From the NCBI GenBank assembly GCA_031276545.1, contig JAISMW010000012.1, positions 1 to 64,000 of the forward strand: 64,000 nucleotides of DNA, read 5' to 3'. Numbering within the stretch: position 1 is the stretch's first letter; every line of letters begins with the position of its first letter. The translations under genes and the position numbers were made by a program. This DNA comes from Tannerellaceae bacterium. GTDB taxonomy: Bacteria > Bacteroidota > Bacteroidia > Bacteroidales > Tannerellaceae. Below are positions 18,961-26,994 of the stretch, piece after piece. Under the pieces are notes generated by a model. The model was not told where the DNA came from, did no database searches, and saw nothing but the letters and a program-made list of their open reading frames with translations.

Positions 18961-19000
18961 GAATCGCGCCGGGCAATATAAATACGTAGGGGTTTTTATG
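18961..19000 (-). promoter_or_regulatory. Candidate ECF-sigma-dependent promoter region of susC
   Basis: This is the 148-bp gap between fecR and susC. It has no TAnnTTTG box on the minus strand. It contains the minus-strand motif AAAACCCCTACGTATTTATA, a plausible ECF-type element by position only. The rest of the gap is AT-rich. Confidence 0.25.
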
Positions 19001-19057
19001 ATTGTCCGGCATTTTTACTGTACAGGCATTCTTTCTTATTCCATAGGCATACCGATT

Positions 19058-20257
19058 TTATTTGTTTGTAACCGTATACTGTTCTCCGTCGTAATGACAA
19101 ATCACCGGCGCCGTACGGGAGATACCTTTCAGCACCAGTTGCAGGTCGTCTTTCAGGTCCAGCTTGCCGGAGCATTTCAGACGGGCAACCTGTGGGGAGC
19201 AGGTGATGTCTTTCCCGTAGTAGCGCGATAGGCGTTTCAATATCACATCCAGCGTTTCGCTTTCGTACTGATAGATGCCCGACGTCCAGGTGATGTAATT
19301 CTCTACATCCACGCTTTTCACTTCCGGCCGGGTTCCGCCTGCATAGAGGAACATCTCGCTGGGGGCAAGAATCGTGGCGACCTTTTCGGTTTCGGCATGA
19401 ATTTTTACGGTTCCCGATACCAGGACGATATTCTGTATAGTGTCGTTCCCGTAGGCCATAATGTTGAACGAAGTACCCAGCACCTCTACATTGAGCTTTT
19501 TCGTTTTCACCACAAACGGGCAATCCGCATCGGGCGAGACCTCCAGGTATACCTCTCCGTCTACATATATTTCCCTTTGTTTTTTGTCGAACACAGCGGG
19601 ATATACCACCCTCGTGCCTGCATTCACCCACATCCGGCTCCCCTCGGCAAACGTCAGCATGGAACGTTTTCCCAGGGGGACAATCAGTTGATTGAATACA
19701 ACCGCTCCGTCGGAAGGCGTCTGCCTGTTTTTGAGACCCGTTTCCCGGTTGTTGATGGCGATACCTTCTTCCCGGTAGGCTATTTCGGCTTCTTTTCCTT
19801 CGAGCGATAAGGTCTCGTCGCCGGCCAGGACAAGCTGTATGTCGGCCGGCGGCGATTCCGGCGCTTTAATATGTTCGATTCCGGAGGTGTATCCCTCCGG
19901 CCGCTGTTTGATCCACTCGTAGACCGTAAACAGGCAAATCCACAAAACGGCTGCTCCGGATATTACGGAGAAATAGAGGCGGAAACGGTTCTTCTTTTTC
20001 CGCAGATTCTCCTTGTTCCTTATTTCTATGTCTTCCCACAGGCTGACTATTTCCGGCAGTTGTATGGGTTCGGGATGTATCTGCACCGAACGGATGAAAT
20101 AGCAGGCCAGTTCGTAATCGTGCCTTTGCACGATACCCTCTCTCAATACCTTGTCCCAGTAGGCCTCCGATTCTTCGGTCGGCCGCATCACCGAAGCGAT
20201 GAAGCGGCTGTCCTGAAGCAGCGCCTCCACACCCGGTTTGTCTGTACTTTCCGTCAT
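19058..20257 (-). CDS. FecR-family anti-sigma factor (399 aa)
   Basis: Single-pass inner-membrane regulator. Residues ~1-80 are the cytoplasmic sigma-binding part. A transmembrane helix (YFSVISGAAVLWICLFTVY) lies around residue 95. It is followed by the periplasmic FecR domain (GKRSMLTFAEGSRMWVNAGTRVVYP, EIYVDGEVYLEVSPDADCPFVVKT) and a C-terminal DUF4974 (LDVILKRLSRYYGKDI). I chose the ATG at 20257 because it overlaps the sigma stop as ATGA, a translational-coupling arrangement. An in-frame ATG at 20287 is also possible. It likely holds the ECF sigma factor inactive until the STN domain of the SusC encoded next signals substrate. Confidence 0.92.
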   Translation of the reverse strand: MTESTDKPGVEALLQDSRFIASVMRPTEESEAYWDKVLREGIVQRHDYELACYFIRSVQIHPEPIQLPEIVSLWEDIEIRNKENLRKKKNRFRLYFSVISGAAVLWICLFTVYEWIKQRPEGYTSGIEHIKAPESPPADIQLVLAGDETLSLEGKEAEIAYREEGIAINNRETGLKNRQTPSDGAVVFNQLIVPLGKRSMLTFAEGSRMWVNAGTRVVYPAVFDKKQREIYVDGEVYLEVSPDADCPFVVKTKKLNVEVLGTSFNIMAYGNDTIQNIVLVSGTVKIHAETEKVATILAPSEMFLYAGGTRPEVKSVDVENYITWTSGIYQYESETLDVILKRLSRYYGKDITCSPQVARLKCSGKLDLKDDLQLVLKGISRTAPVICHYDGEQYTVTNK

Positions 20258-20886
20258 TGCGCTCTGATTATTCTTTTTATACTCCATACCGGTTTCTCTT
20301 TTTCGGAAAACGTATGCTTCAATTTCTTCACAGCCCGCTGTATCAGATTTTGCACCGACTGGTAGTTCATATCCATCAGGATGCAAATATCCTTCAGTTC
20401 CATCTCTTCCACGTAGCGATAATATATGGCTTCCTTTTGTCTCGGCGTGAGCGCGTCCAGTATCCTTCGCATCTTTTCCTTCTGTTCTGCTTCCTCTTCA
20501 TCGGCAATCGTACGGTCTTCCACGGTATGGTATTCCGTGCAGAAAACCGGCTCCTCCATATCCATGCGGCAGGAAGACCGGTCTTTTTGGAACACATTCA
20601 GAAGCGTATTCTTCAGGGAAAAGAACAGATAGAACTTCACGTACTCAATCTCGCGCAAGCTAGCTCGATGACTGTATATCTTCACGAAAACATCCTGTAT
20701 GCAGTCTTTTACCAGTTCACGGTTAGGCGTAAACTGCATTCCGTACGAGAAAAGCGTCTTTACGTATTTCCTGTAAATACAGGCGTATGCCTTGTCGTCT
20801 CCGGAAAGGAATTTTTCCCACAACAACTGGTCTTCCACCGGGTCGACCGTATCGGTACACATCCTTATCTGTATTTCAAACATCAC
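20254..20886 (-). CDS. ECF RNA polymerase sigma factor (210 aa)
   Basis: Region 2 (SGDDKAYACIYRKYVKTLF with ELVKDCIQDVFVKIY) and region 4 (ALTPRQKEAIYYRYVEEMEL, then the helix-turn-helix DICILMDMNYQSVQNLI) are intact. The linker has no extra domain. It is the first gene of the polysaccharide locus and overlaps fecR by 4 nt. Its expected target is the susC promoter 148 bp beyond fecR. A LacI-type operator (20892-20911) covers its leader, which would put the sensor pair itself under a second control. Confidence 0.93.
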   Translation of the reverse strand: MMFEIQIRMCTDTVDPVEDQLLWEKFLSGDDKAYACIYRKYVKTLFSYGMQFTPNRELVKDCIQDVFVKIYSHRASLREIEYVKFYLFFSLKNTLLNVFQKDRSSCRMDMEEPVFCTEYHTVEDRTIADEEEAEQKEKMRRILDALTPRQKEAIYYRYVEEMELKDICILMDMNYQSVQNLIQRAVKKLKHTFSEKEKPVWSIKRIIRAQ

Positions 20887-20891
20887 TGTAA

Positions 20892-20911
20892 TTATCGAAA
20901 CGTTTCAATAA
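20892..20911. promoter_or_regulatory. LacI-family-type operator upstream of the ECF sigma gene
   Basis: TTATCGAAACGTTTCAATAA is a 20-bp palindrome with one mismatched pair. Its core GAAACGTTTC with central CG is the form bound by LacI/GalR-family repressors such as RbsR and Cra. It lies 6-25 nt upstream of the sigma start codon, so a bound repressor would block initiation or early elongation. Confidence 0.6.
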
Positions 20912-20987
20912 AAACAGTTGATGATTGAAATTATACTCATATAAACAGGACTTTTTCCGGGCAGGATGTAAATTTATTTGCGGCCGC

Positions 20988-23540
20988 TTAATGCACCAGC
21001 GTCCGCAGATGCGGATTGATCGGCACCACGCAGGGTTTCGCCGTGACGGTTACGGCGCTACTCATCTGCGAAACGCAGGTGCCGTTGTAGTAGGTCACCC
21101 TGTAGTCACCGCCGGAAGTAGCGCTGTACGTGCTTTGCGTAGCTCCGGAGATTTCCACATTGTTCCGGTACCACTGGTAGGAGGTAGCCCCGGTGGCTGT
21201 GGCCGTCAGCGTAACGCCGCTCCCTTCGCCTTCGCATATCGCGGGATTGGCCGGCGAAATCGTGGCGGCAGCCGGCGCCTGCGTGGTATTTACAATCACG
21301 TAGGCTTCGATTACTTCTTTGCCGAGTACGGTTCCATCCACGGCTTCTATCCATACGTAATTGCGGATGGCGCCGGCCGAGGTGGATTTGGCCGTTATAA
21401 ACATCCGCGCCGTATCGCCGGGAGCGAGGGCGGGCAAAGTCCAGGGCAGTTTGTGCGTAGCGCTGTTGTAGGCGCCCGGGCTTCCCTGAAGGGCGGAAGA
21501 AGAAAGATACTGCCAGCCCGAACCCAGGCTGTCGGTGAGCGTGATGTGGCTGAATGTTTGCGGGCTGCTGGTCTGGTGGCTGTTGTTTATCAGTTCAATG
21601 GTGAATATGCTTGTCCCGTCGATACAGGCATTGGTGGTATTGGCGGTCTTGTGCAACTCCAGGGTACCGAACGACTTGGTGTTGTTGGTCAGGTTGCAGT
21701 CGCTGTACGAGCCGCTGGCCGGGAAGTTCGTACCGTCGTCGAGGATGCGCACATAGAACTGGGTAGGCATCGGCGAGAGGCCGGTCAGCGTTTTGCTGAC
21801 GGTGCGGGTTTGCCCCGGCGCCAGGTCGGCGCCCAGCGTTTCGCTTCCGATGACGTTTCCCGCCCCGACGGCGTTCCGGTAATACCGCACGGGTGTGCCT
21901 GCCGGCGCGGTGACCATTCCCATATTGCCGAAAGTCACGGTAAGCGTCACGGAAGTGGACGAATTAAACGTAATCGTCCCTCCAACCACATAGACGTCCG
22001 GCGAAAGGTCGATGGGGCAATACGTAGCATCGCTGATGTAGGGCACCTGCATCGGCCCTCCGTTGTAGAAATGTACGGTTTCAGGAACGCCCGCACAAGT
22101 TTGAGTGAAAGTAAGTATCTGGGATTCTATCCTGTCGGGTACGGTCAGATCCAGGTTGACAAACAGCGGGCTGTACATCTGCTGGTTCCATACATTGGGC
22201 GCCGAAGCCCATTTGGATTCTCCTCCTTCAAACATGTACGTATAGTTGCTTCCTCCCGTGACAACAATATCGGCGCTGCCGTCTCCGTTCACGTCGGCCA
22301 CAACCGGCGTTTCGGTGGTGGTTCCCGAAGTACAGGCTACCGAATACAATACAACCGGAGACGAGCCGCTTCCATTGAATACGCGGAGCAGCGTTTGGTC
22401 GCGGTACACCAGTTCGACTACGCCGTCCAGGTTAAAGTCGAACAGCGTGATACCGGTGACGCCGGAACTGTCCGAATGCCCCAAAGTCCATTTCTGCGTA
22501 AAACCGCTACCGGTGTAGGAATACGCATACAGGTAATTGCTGCCGGATGTAATAAAGCAGATTTCGGGATATTTTTTCCCGTTTGTAACCACACCGTCTA
22601 TATCTCCGATAAACGGATAGGAAGAATTACTGGCGCTTACGGATATGCTTCCGATAAGGGTTTGCGTCCTGGGCGTCCATACGGTATAGGTACCGGGGGA
22701 AGAACAAAACACAAGGTCTATATCCCCGTCCATATTGATGTCGCCCGACATATTCCACCCTTCCTGACCGTTGGAGAAATTAGGACAGCGGGCGTACCGG
22801 GTGAGGGTTCCGTTGGCATACTTCATCACGTCGCTGCCGCTTATGATTTCTGGCAGTCCGTCGCCGTCCACGTCGGCGGCATAGGATATGCTGATACTAA
22901 ACCCCAGAATGGAGTTGTAAGGGAGGGTAGCCCTGATATTCCCGTCATAGTCTATTACCTTGTTTCCCGCCACAAATTCGACCGAACCGTCGCCGTCCAG
23001 GTCGGCCACAATGGGCGTCACGCCGCTGCCAGTCAGGGTACACGCCTTTTCCCAGACTCTGGCAAAGGTAATCGTAGCCGCCCCGGGGGCGCTCGACACT
23101 TCGTACAGGTATATTTGCTGGGTGGATGTTCCAGCTATGAATACTTCCGCTTTCCCGTCCTTGTCTCCATCCACTATCAAAAAGTAGGTGGGGTGTTCGC
23201 CTTCGAGCGTGGATCCGATATTGATAGCGCCTTTCGAGGCTCCGGTGCGCCCATCCATCACATTGACGCCGTTTTTATTCGGATTCATCACCAACACCTC
23301 TGTGACGCCGTCGCTGTCGAGGTCTCCCACAAGCGCCGTTGACTGAATTTCCGCCGTCCCACCGGCAGATGTCCATCCCGGCGCTATGCTAAAGCTGAAG
23401 GGCGGGCGCGTGGAGGCGCAGTCCTGCGTACCCAGGATAAGGTTGTTCTGCGCCAACCCCGCTGTACAAAAAAATATGGAGGAGAACAAAGACAGTAAGC
23501 CTTTCTTGTTGCCGTTTTTTATTGTTAACCGTAATTTCAT
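20988..23540 (-). CDS. Large secreted FG-GAP/VCBS-repeat protein with Ig-like C-terminus (850 aa)
   Basis: A signal peptide (SIFFCTAGLAQ) precedes about seven FG-GAP/VCBS repeats, each with a calcium-type loop such as DLDSDGVTEVLV, DGDKDGKAEVFIA, DLDGDGSVEFVAG, DVDGDGLPEIISG and DVNGDGSADIVVTGG (residues ~45-430), which suggest a beta-propeller. Residues ~540-740 contain DUF11/CARDB-like beta-sandwiches. The last ~80 residues are an Ig-like domain (VTLTATATGATSYQWYRN). It ends KPCVVPINPHLRTLVH without an obvious sorting domain. Probably a cell-surface adhesin or matrix protein. It is 12 nt downstream of the 154-aa gene, so both form one transcript. Confidence 0.75.
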   Translation of the reverse strand: MKLRLTIKNGNKKGLLSLFSSIFFCTAGLAQNNLILGTQDCASTRPPFSFSIAPGWTSAGGTAEIQSTALVGDLDSDGVTEVLVMNPNKNGVNVMDGRTGASKGAINIGSTLEGEHPTYFLIVDGDKDGKAEVFIAGTSTQQIYLYEVSSAPGAATITFARVWEKACTLTGSGVTPIVADLDGDGSVEFVAGNKVIDYDGNIRATLPYNSILGFSISISYAADVDGDGLPEIISGSDVMKYANGTLTRYARCPNFSNGQEGWNMSGDINMDGDIDLVFCSSPGTYTVWTPRTQTLIGSISVSASNSSYPFIGDIDGVVTNGKKYPEICFITSGSNYLYAYSYTGSGFTQKWTLGHSDSSGVTGITLFDFNLDGVVELVYRDQTLLRVFNGSGSSPVVLYSVACTSGTTTETPVVADVNGDGSADIVVTGGSNYTYMFEGGESKWASAPNVWNQQMYSPLFVNLDLTVPDRIESQILTFTQTCAGVPETVHFYNGGPMQVPYISDATYCPIDLSPDVYVVGGTITFNSSTSVTLTVTFGNMGMVTAPAGTPVRYYRNAVGAGNVIGSETLGADLAPGQTRTVSKTLTGLSPMPTQFYVRILDDGTNFPASGSYSDCNLTNNTKSFGTLELHKTANTTNACIDGTSIFTIELINNSHQTSSPQTFSHITLTDSLGSGWQYLSSSALQGSPGAYNSATHKLPWTLPALAPGDTARMFITAKSTSAGAIRNYVWIEAVDGTVLGKEVIEAYVIVNTTQAPAAATISPANPAICEGEGSGVTLTATATGATSYQWYRNNVEISGATQSTYSATSGGDYRVTYYNGTCVSQMSSAVTVTAKPCVVPINPHLRTLVH

Positions 23541-23552
23541 GGCATTCGATAT

Positions 23553-24017
23553 TTACTGGATGAATGAATAATGATATCTGTAAGAAACGGCCGGAGAGCC
23601 GGTCACCTCTTCTGCGTTTTCAAACACGATGTAGAACGACTGTCCGTCTATCTTCTCCACGATATAAGCGTACTGCCGTTCGGGAATAGAGGTTTGTCCT
23701 TCAAAAGAGAACCGCAGACGGTGTTTTCCCTGATAGGCATAGACGTACTGGAATACCTTTTTAGTTTCTCCATTATCGAAATAGAACAAACACTCCGATT
23801 CGTTCTTTATTTCAATTTTTTCCGGGCAGGTATAATACAAGTCTGCGGGGAGATGCCCTTGTAAGCGTTTGAACGGGCTGCTGTTCGTACCGGCATCTAC
23901 ATTTTCCAGCCTCCACACACCTTCCGGGATAGCGGGGTTACTCGACTGCCCTTTGCACACAGCGGTCAGGCAAATACATACGAATGAGAGAAAGAGAGCT
24001 TTGTGTTTCATTTTCAT
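23553..24017 (-). CDS. Small secreted lipocalin-like protein (154 aa)
   Basis: A signal peptide (LFLSFVCICLTAVCKGQ) is followed by GVWRLENVDAG, the opening strand pattern of lipocalin-like domains. Later strands read CLFYFDNGETKKVFQYVYAYQGKHRLRF and YAYIVEKIDGQSFYIVFEN. It has no catalytic motif. It is the first gene of a two-gene unit with the large VCBS protein and may assist or be displayed with it. Function unknown. Confidence 0.7.
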   Translation of the reverse strand: MKMKHKALFLSFVCICLTAVCKGQSSNPAIPEGVWRLENVDAGTNSSPFKRLQGHLPADLYYTCPEKIEIKNESECLFYFDNGETKKVFQYVYAYQGKHRLRFSFEGQTSIPERQYAYIVEKIDGQSFYIVFENAEEVTGSPAVSYRYHYSFIQ

Positions 24018-24198
24018 GTTCTTTTTAGTGTTTTATTCCGTTTTCAACCGGTTTACACAAATGAATCATACATAAACCCTGTCAAAATGGCTTACAAACA
24101 TCTGATAAAAAAGTGATTTTTCCAAATAAAGAACGAAATTCGGAGAAATATACAGGATTCAATCGAGAGTTGAGAACGGCGGGAACCTTACCGCATCC

Positions 24199-25356
24199 TC
24201 AGCCCCTATACCTTCGCAGCTCGATGCGGAAGACGGTTCCTTTGCCTATCTCCGAGCTTTTTACGAAGATTCTTCCGCCGTGATAGGATTCGATGATGCG
24301 CTTCACCAGCGACAGCCCCAGCCCCCAGCCCCGCGCCTTTGTGGTGTAACCCGGACTGAAAATGGTGCCGAATTTTGACTTGGGAATGCCTTTCCCCGTA
24401 TCGGATACATCTATCAGAATGTGCTTTTTCGTGACTTCCAGCCGGAAGTTCATCTCCCCCTGCCCCTGCATGGCATCTACGGCATTCTTTACCAGGTTTT
24501 CGATAACCCAGGCAAAAAGCGAATCGTTCATCAGCGCCAGAGCCGGCTCTTCGGGCAAATGACGGTGCAGCTTCACCTTCGAGGATATGCGGGTCTCCAT
24601 ATAATCCAGCGCCGAATGAATGGAACCGGCAATATTCACCGGCACAGGATCGGGGTTGGAACCTATTTTGGAAAAGCGTTCGGCTACGGTCTCCAGGCGT
24701 TTCACATCCTTCTGCATCTCGCCCAGTATGGAGGGATCCGTCTCCTTCGTATGCAAATACTCCATCCAGGCAATCAGGGAGGAAATAGGCGTACCCAGTT
24801 GATGCGCCGTCTCTTTGGACAGTCCCACCCATACCTTGTTCTGCTCGGCCCTTTTCGTGCTGCCCAGCGCCAGGAAGGCAATCAGGATGAAAACAAAGAA
24901 CACCGAAAGCTGCACATACGGATAGACAAGAAGCCGCTTCAGAATCGTGGAATCATCATAATACAGATACTGGTAGGTGCCGTCTCCCATATCAATCGTG
25001 ATAGGGTCGTGCTTGCTTTTGATATCCTTCAGCTTGCCGGCAAGGAACGCCTCCACATTCTTTTCGGGAAGCTGGATATTCCGATACTCGATAATACGGT
25101 CGTTTCCGTCGCAGAGGAACACCGGTATCGACGTATTCCCCTGAATGATACGGAGACTGAGCGACATATTCAGGCTGGTATCCTCGTTCACGATCACCCG
25201 TCCGGCCTCCGCCCATATTTCGATTTTCTCCCGTTCCTCTTCCGCCAGCTTCTTTATCAGCGAGTTCGAGACAACCACCGAAGCAATTGCAATCGCCATT
25301 GCTCCGAAAATAAAAAAGTACTTCAACTGTTGCCGGGCATCATAGATGTTCTTCAT
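24199..25356 (-). CDS. Orphan sensor histidine kinase (385 aa)
   Basis: Two transmembrane helices (residues ~12-32 and ~145-167) enclose a periplasmic sensor region of about 110 residues that I cannot assign. The H-box GLSKETAHQLGTPISSL places the phospho-accepting histidine at about residue 185. The N-box (ENLVKNAVDAMQ), G1 (DTGKGIPKSKFG), F (IFSPGYTT) and G2 (GWGLGLSLVKRI) boxes are complete, so the kinase should be active. No HAMP domain is evident and no response regulator lies nearby. Its upstream region carries the phased TGTGA-N6-TCACA boxes. Confidence 0.88.
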   Translation of the reverse strand: MKNIYDARQQLKYFFIFGAMAIAIASVVVSNSLIKKLAEEEREKIEIWAEAGRVIVNEDTSLNMSLSLRIIQGNTSIPVFLCDGNDRIIEYRNIQLPEKNVEAFLAGKLKDIKSKHDPITIDMGDGTYQYLYYDDSTILKRLLVYPYVQLSVFFVFILIAFLALGSTKRAEQNKVWVGLSKETAHQLGTPISSLIAWMEYLHTKETDPSILGEMQKDVKRLETVAERFSKIGSNPDPVPVNIAGSIHSALDYMETRISSKVKLHRHLPEEPALALMNDSLFAWVIENLVKNAVDAMQGQGEMNFRLEVTKKHILIDVSDTGKGIPKSKFGTIFSPGYTTKARGWGLGLSLVKRIIESYHGGRIFVKSSEIGKGTVFRIELRRYRG

Positions 25357-25518
25357 AATCCTCTCCTTAGGACTTTATAACGTAGTGAAAAACGGATTAT
25401 TTCAGCCTCTACGCCAAAACCCGGCGCCCTTTGCATTTTACGGAGGAAGACCCTTATCCCTCCTGCGCCGACAAACTAAGCAAATGCACCTGTCTATCTA
25501 AGTAATTCAACAGGAGAT

Positions 25519-25616
25519 CTTATATCTGTGACCTACATCACACTATTCTGTGATGTAGGTCACAATATTATATGACGTAGGTCACACTCTGCTGTGATGT
25601 AGGTCACAGATATAAG
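25519..25616. promoter_or_regulatory. Four phased CRP/FNR-like boxes, 22-bp spacing
   Basis: Boxes at 25527-25542, 25549-25564, 25571-25586 and 25593-25608 each read TGTGA-N6-TCACA (the third has TATGA). They start exactly 22 bp apart. The core is CCTACA in box 1 and TGTAGG or CGTAGG in the others, so box 1 is inverted. The outer 24 nt (25519-25542 and 25593-25616) are perfect inverted repeats. The array lies between the 3' end of the LacI gene and the histidine kinase, about 160 bp upstream of the kinase start. As RNA, boxes 1 and 2 could form a 16-bp hairpin, so a processing or termination role is an alternative. Confidence 0.6.
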
Positions 25617-25637
25617 AGTACAGGAGAAACACATTAG

Positions 25638-25678
25638 TTCCTCTTGTGAACTTACTGAAATACAGCTCACAAAAGGAA
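25638..25678. repeat. 12-bp inverted repeat near the 3' end of the LacI gene
   Basis: TTCCTCTTGTGA (25638-25649) pairs with TCACAAAAGGAA (25667-25678) with one mismatch. No T run follows on either strand. It may be a weak terminator or another divergent TGTGA/TCACA site. The rest of 25357-25750 shows nothing recognisable. Confidence 0.4.
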
Positions 25679-25750
25679 TAAATCTTCAGGCGGGAAAAGT
25701 CTCTCGACGGTTTGTTCCGAGAAAGGGGGGATGAGGGCGTTTCTACCGGA

Positions 25751-26749
25751 TCAGACAATCAGTTCGGAAGGAAGCCGGTAGATGGATGTGTTCTTCGCCC
25801 CGACGCCTTCTTCCATCTGTTCCAGCAGCAGCCGCGAGGCCATATTGGCCATGCTCTGGACGGGCTGCAGGATGTAGGGAATGGCTACGGGCATGAAATC
25901 GAACACGTCGTTCCGGTCAAAACAGACCACTTGTACGTCTCGGGGTATCTGAAGCCGGCGCTTCTGCAACTGTTTCAGTCCGTTCAGCGCTATCGTATTG
26001 GTTGCGAACAGAAAGCCGTCTACCGTTTTTTCTTCCGACAGTATCGAGGCGATGGCTTCCTCTATGTCGCCGGCCACGTTCGTGTGGCTGATGTTCCGTA
26101 TCAGGCGCTCATCAAAGCTGCCGGCCTCTTTCAGGGCATCGGTGTATCCGGCTTTGCGTTCCGCCATGTGGGGCAAAGTGTTGCCGTAAAGAAGCAGGGC
26201 GATACGCCGGCACTGCCGGTTTATGAGGTATCTGACGGCCTGATAGGTGGCATCGTAGTTGTCAATCAGTATGGCGCCGGTCGGTATGCCGGGATAATAG
26301 CGGTCTATGGTGACGAGGGGTATTTTGTCGGCGATCAGCCGGCTTACATACTTTTCTCCGTGTTCGGCCGGCACGATGATGAATCCGTCCATCTGCCGGC
26401 TTCTCATCAGGTTGATCATTTCGCCCATGGTACGGCTGCTTTCGTCCGTATTCATAATCACGACGGCGTATCCGGCTTTGCCCATCTCTTTCTGTATGTG
26501 ATACGCCAGACTTCCAAAAAACGGATTGGCTATATCCGTTACCAGAAGGCCGACGGTTTGCGAATGGCCGCTTTGCAGATTGACGGCAAGGCGGTTGGGC
26601 AGGTAGTGCATTTCCCCGGCCACGTCATGAATCTTCCGGGACAGTTCTTTCCCCACGCGCCCTTCTTCTTTTCCGGCCAAAACGAGCGAAACGGTCGCAA
26701 CCGAAACACCTACGGCTGCTGCAATATCTTTTATGGAAACTCTCTTCAT
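25751..26749 (-). CDS. LacI/GalR-family transcriptional regulator (332 aa)
   Basis: The N-terminal helix-turn-helix VSIKDIAAAVGVSVATVSLVL (residues ~4-24) is followed by the hinge helix region (NRLAVNLQSGHSQTVGLLV). The periplasmic-binding-protein-like effector domain runs to residue 332 (NPFFGSLAYHIQKEMGKAGY, DGFIIVPAEHGEKYV, QVVCFDRNDVFDFM, SMANMASRLLLEQME). The ATG at 26749 is the start. The gene is divergent from the NAL-like gene, so it most probably controls the 26995-39552 locus in response to a sugar or sugar acid. The LacI-type operator at 20892-20911 is another possible target. A predicted promoter lies at 26769-26776. Confidence 0.93.
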   Translation of the reverse strand: MKRVSIKDIAAAVGVSVATVSLVLAGKEEGRVGKELSRKIHDVAGEMHYLPNRLAVNLQSGHSQTVGLLVTDIANPFFGSLAYHIQKEMGKAGYAVVIMNTDESSRTMGEMINLMRSRQMDGFIIVPAEHGEKYVSRLIADKIPLVTIDRYYPGIPTGAILIDNYDATYQAVRYLINRQCRRIALLLYGNTLPHMAERKAGYTDALKEAGSFDERLIRNISHTNVAGDIEEAIASILSEEKTVDGFLFATNTIALNGLKQLQKRRLQIPRDVQVVCFDRNDVFDFMPVAIPYILQPVQSMANMASRLLLEQMEEGVGAKNTSIYRLPSELIV

Positions 26750-26768
26750 CAATGTTTTTTTTGAAAAG

Positions 26769-26776
26769 CAAAGTTA
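26769..26776 (-). promoter_or_regulatory. Predicted promoter -7 box of the LacI gene
   Basis: Minus-strand TAACTTTG, about 20 nt upstream of the ATG at 26749, implying a very short leader. Confidence 0.5.
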
Positions 26777-26924
26777 GTGAAATATGATACGGATTCGTGG
26801 AACGGCAAAAAACTTCGGGTGGAATGGGCAAAAAGGAAGCGATGAATCAGTCAATCGGTTAATTAATCTCGAAAACATGCTCAATAACATAGTAAAAAAA
26901 GCTATAATTAAACATTTAACTTCC

Positions 26925-26932
26925 TATCTTTG
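26925..26932 (+). promoter_or_regulatory. Predicted promoter -7 box of the aldolase/SusCD locus
   Basis: TATCTTTG matches TAnnTTTG. The ATG is at 26995, so transcription would start near 26939, inside the palindrome at 26940-26951. Confidence 0.55.
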
Positions 26933-26939
26933 CCGTCAA

Positions 26940-26951
26940 GTTAATATTAAC
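26940..26951. promoter_or_regulatory. 12-bp palindrome at the predicted start site
   Basis: GTTAATATTAAC is a perfect palindrome directly after the -7 box. Its position suits a repressor site for the divergent LacI protein, although it lacks the central CG usual for that family. Confidence 0.35.
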
Positions 26952-26994
26952 GTATTTGAATGCAATACTATTTATTCACTACATAAAATAAACT

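Noticed and set aside
20925..23342. 805-codon plus-strand frame opposite the VCBS protein, and similar long frames opposite 3618-12039
   Set aside because: They are antisense shadows created by the codon bias of GC-richer genes; the minus-strand products have signal peptides and family motifs and the antisense ones do not.
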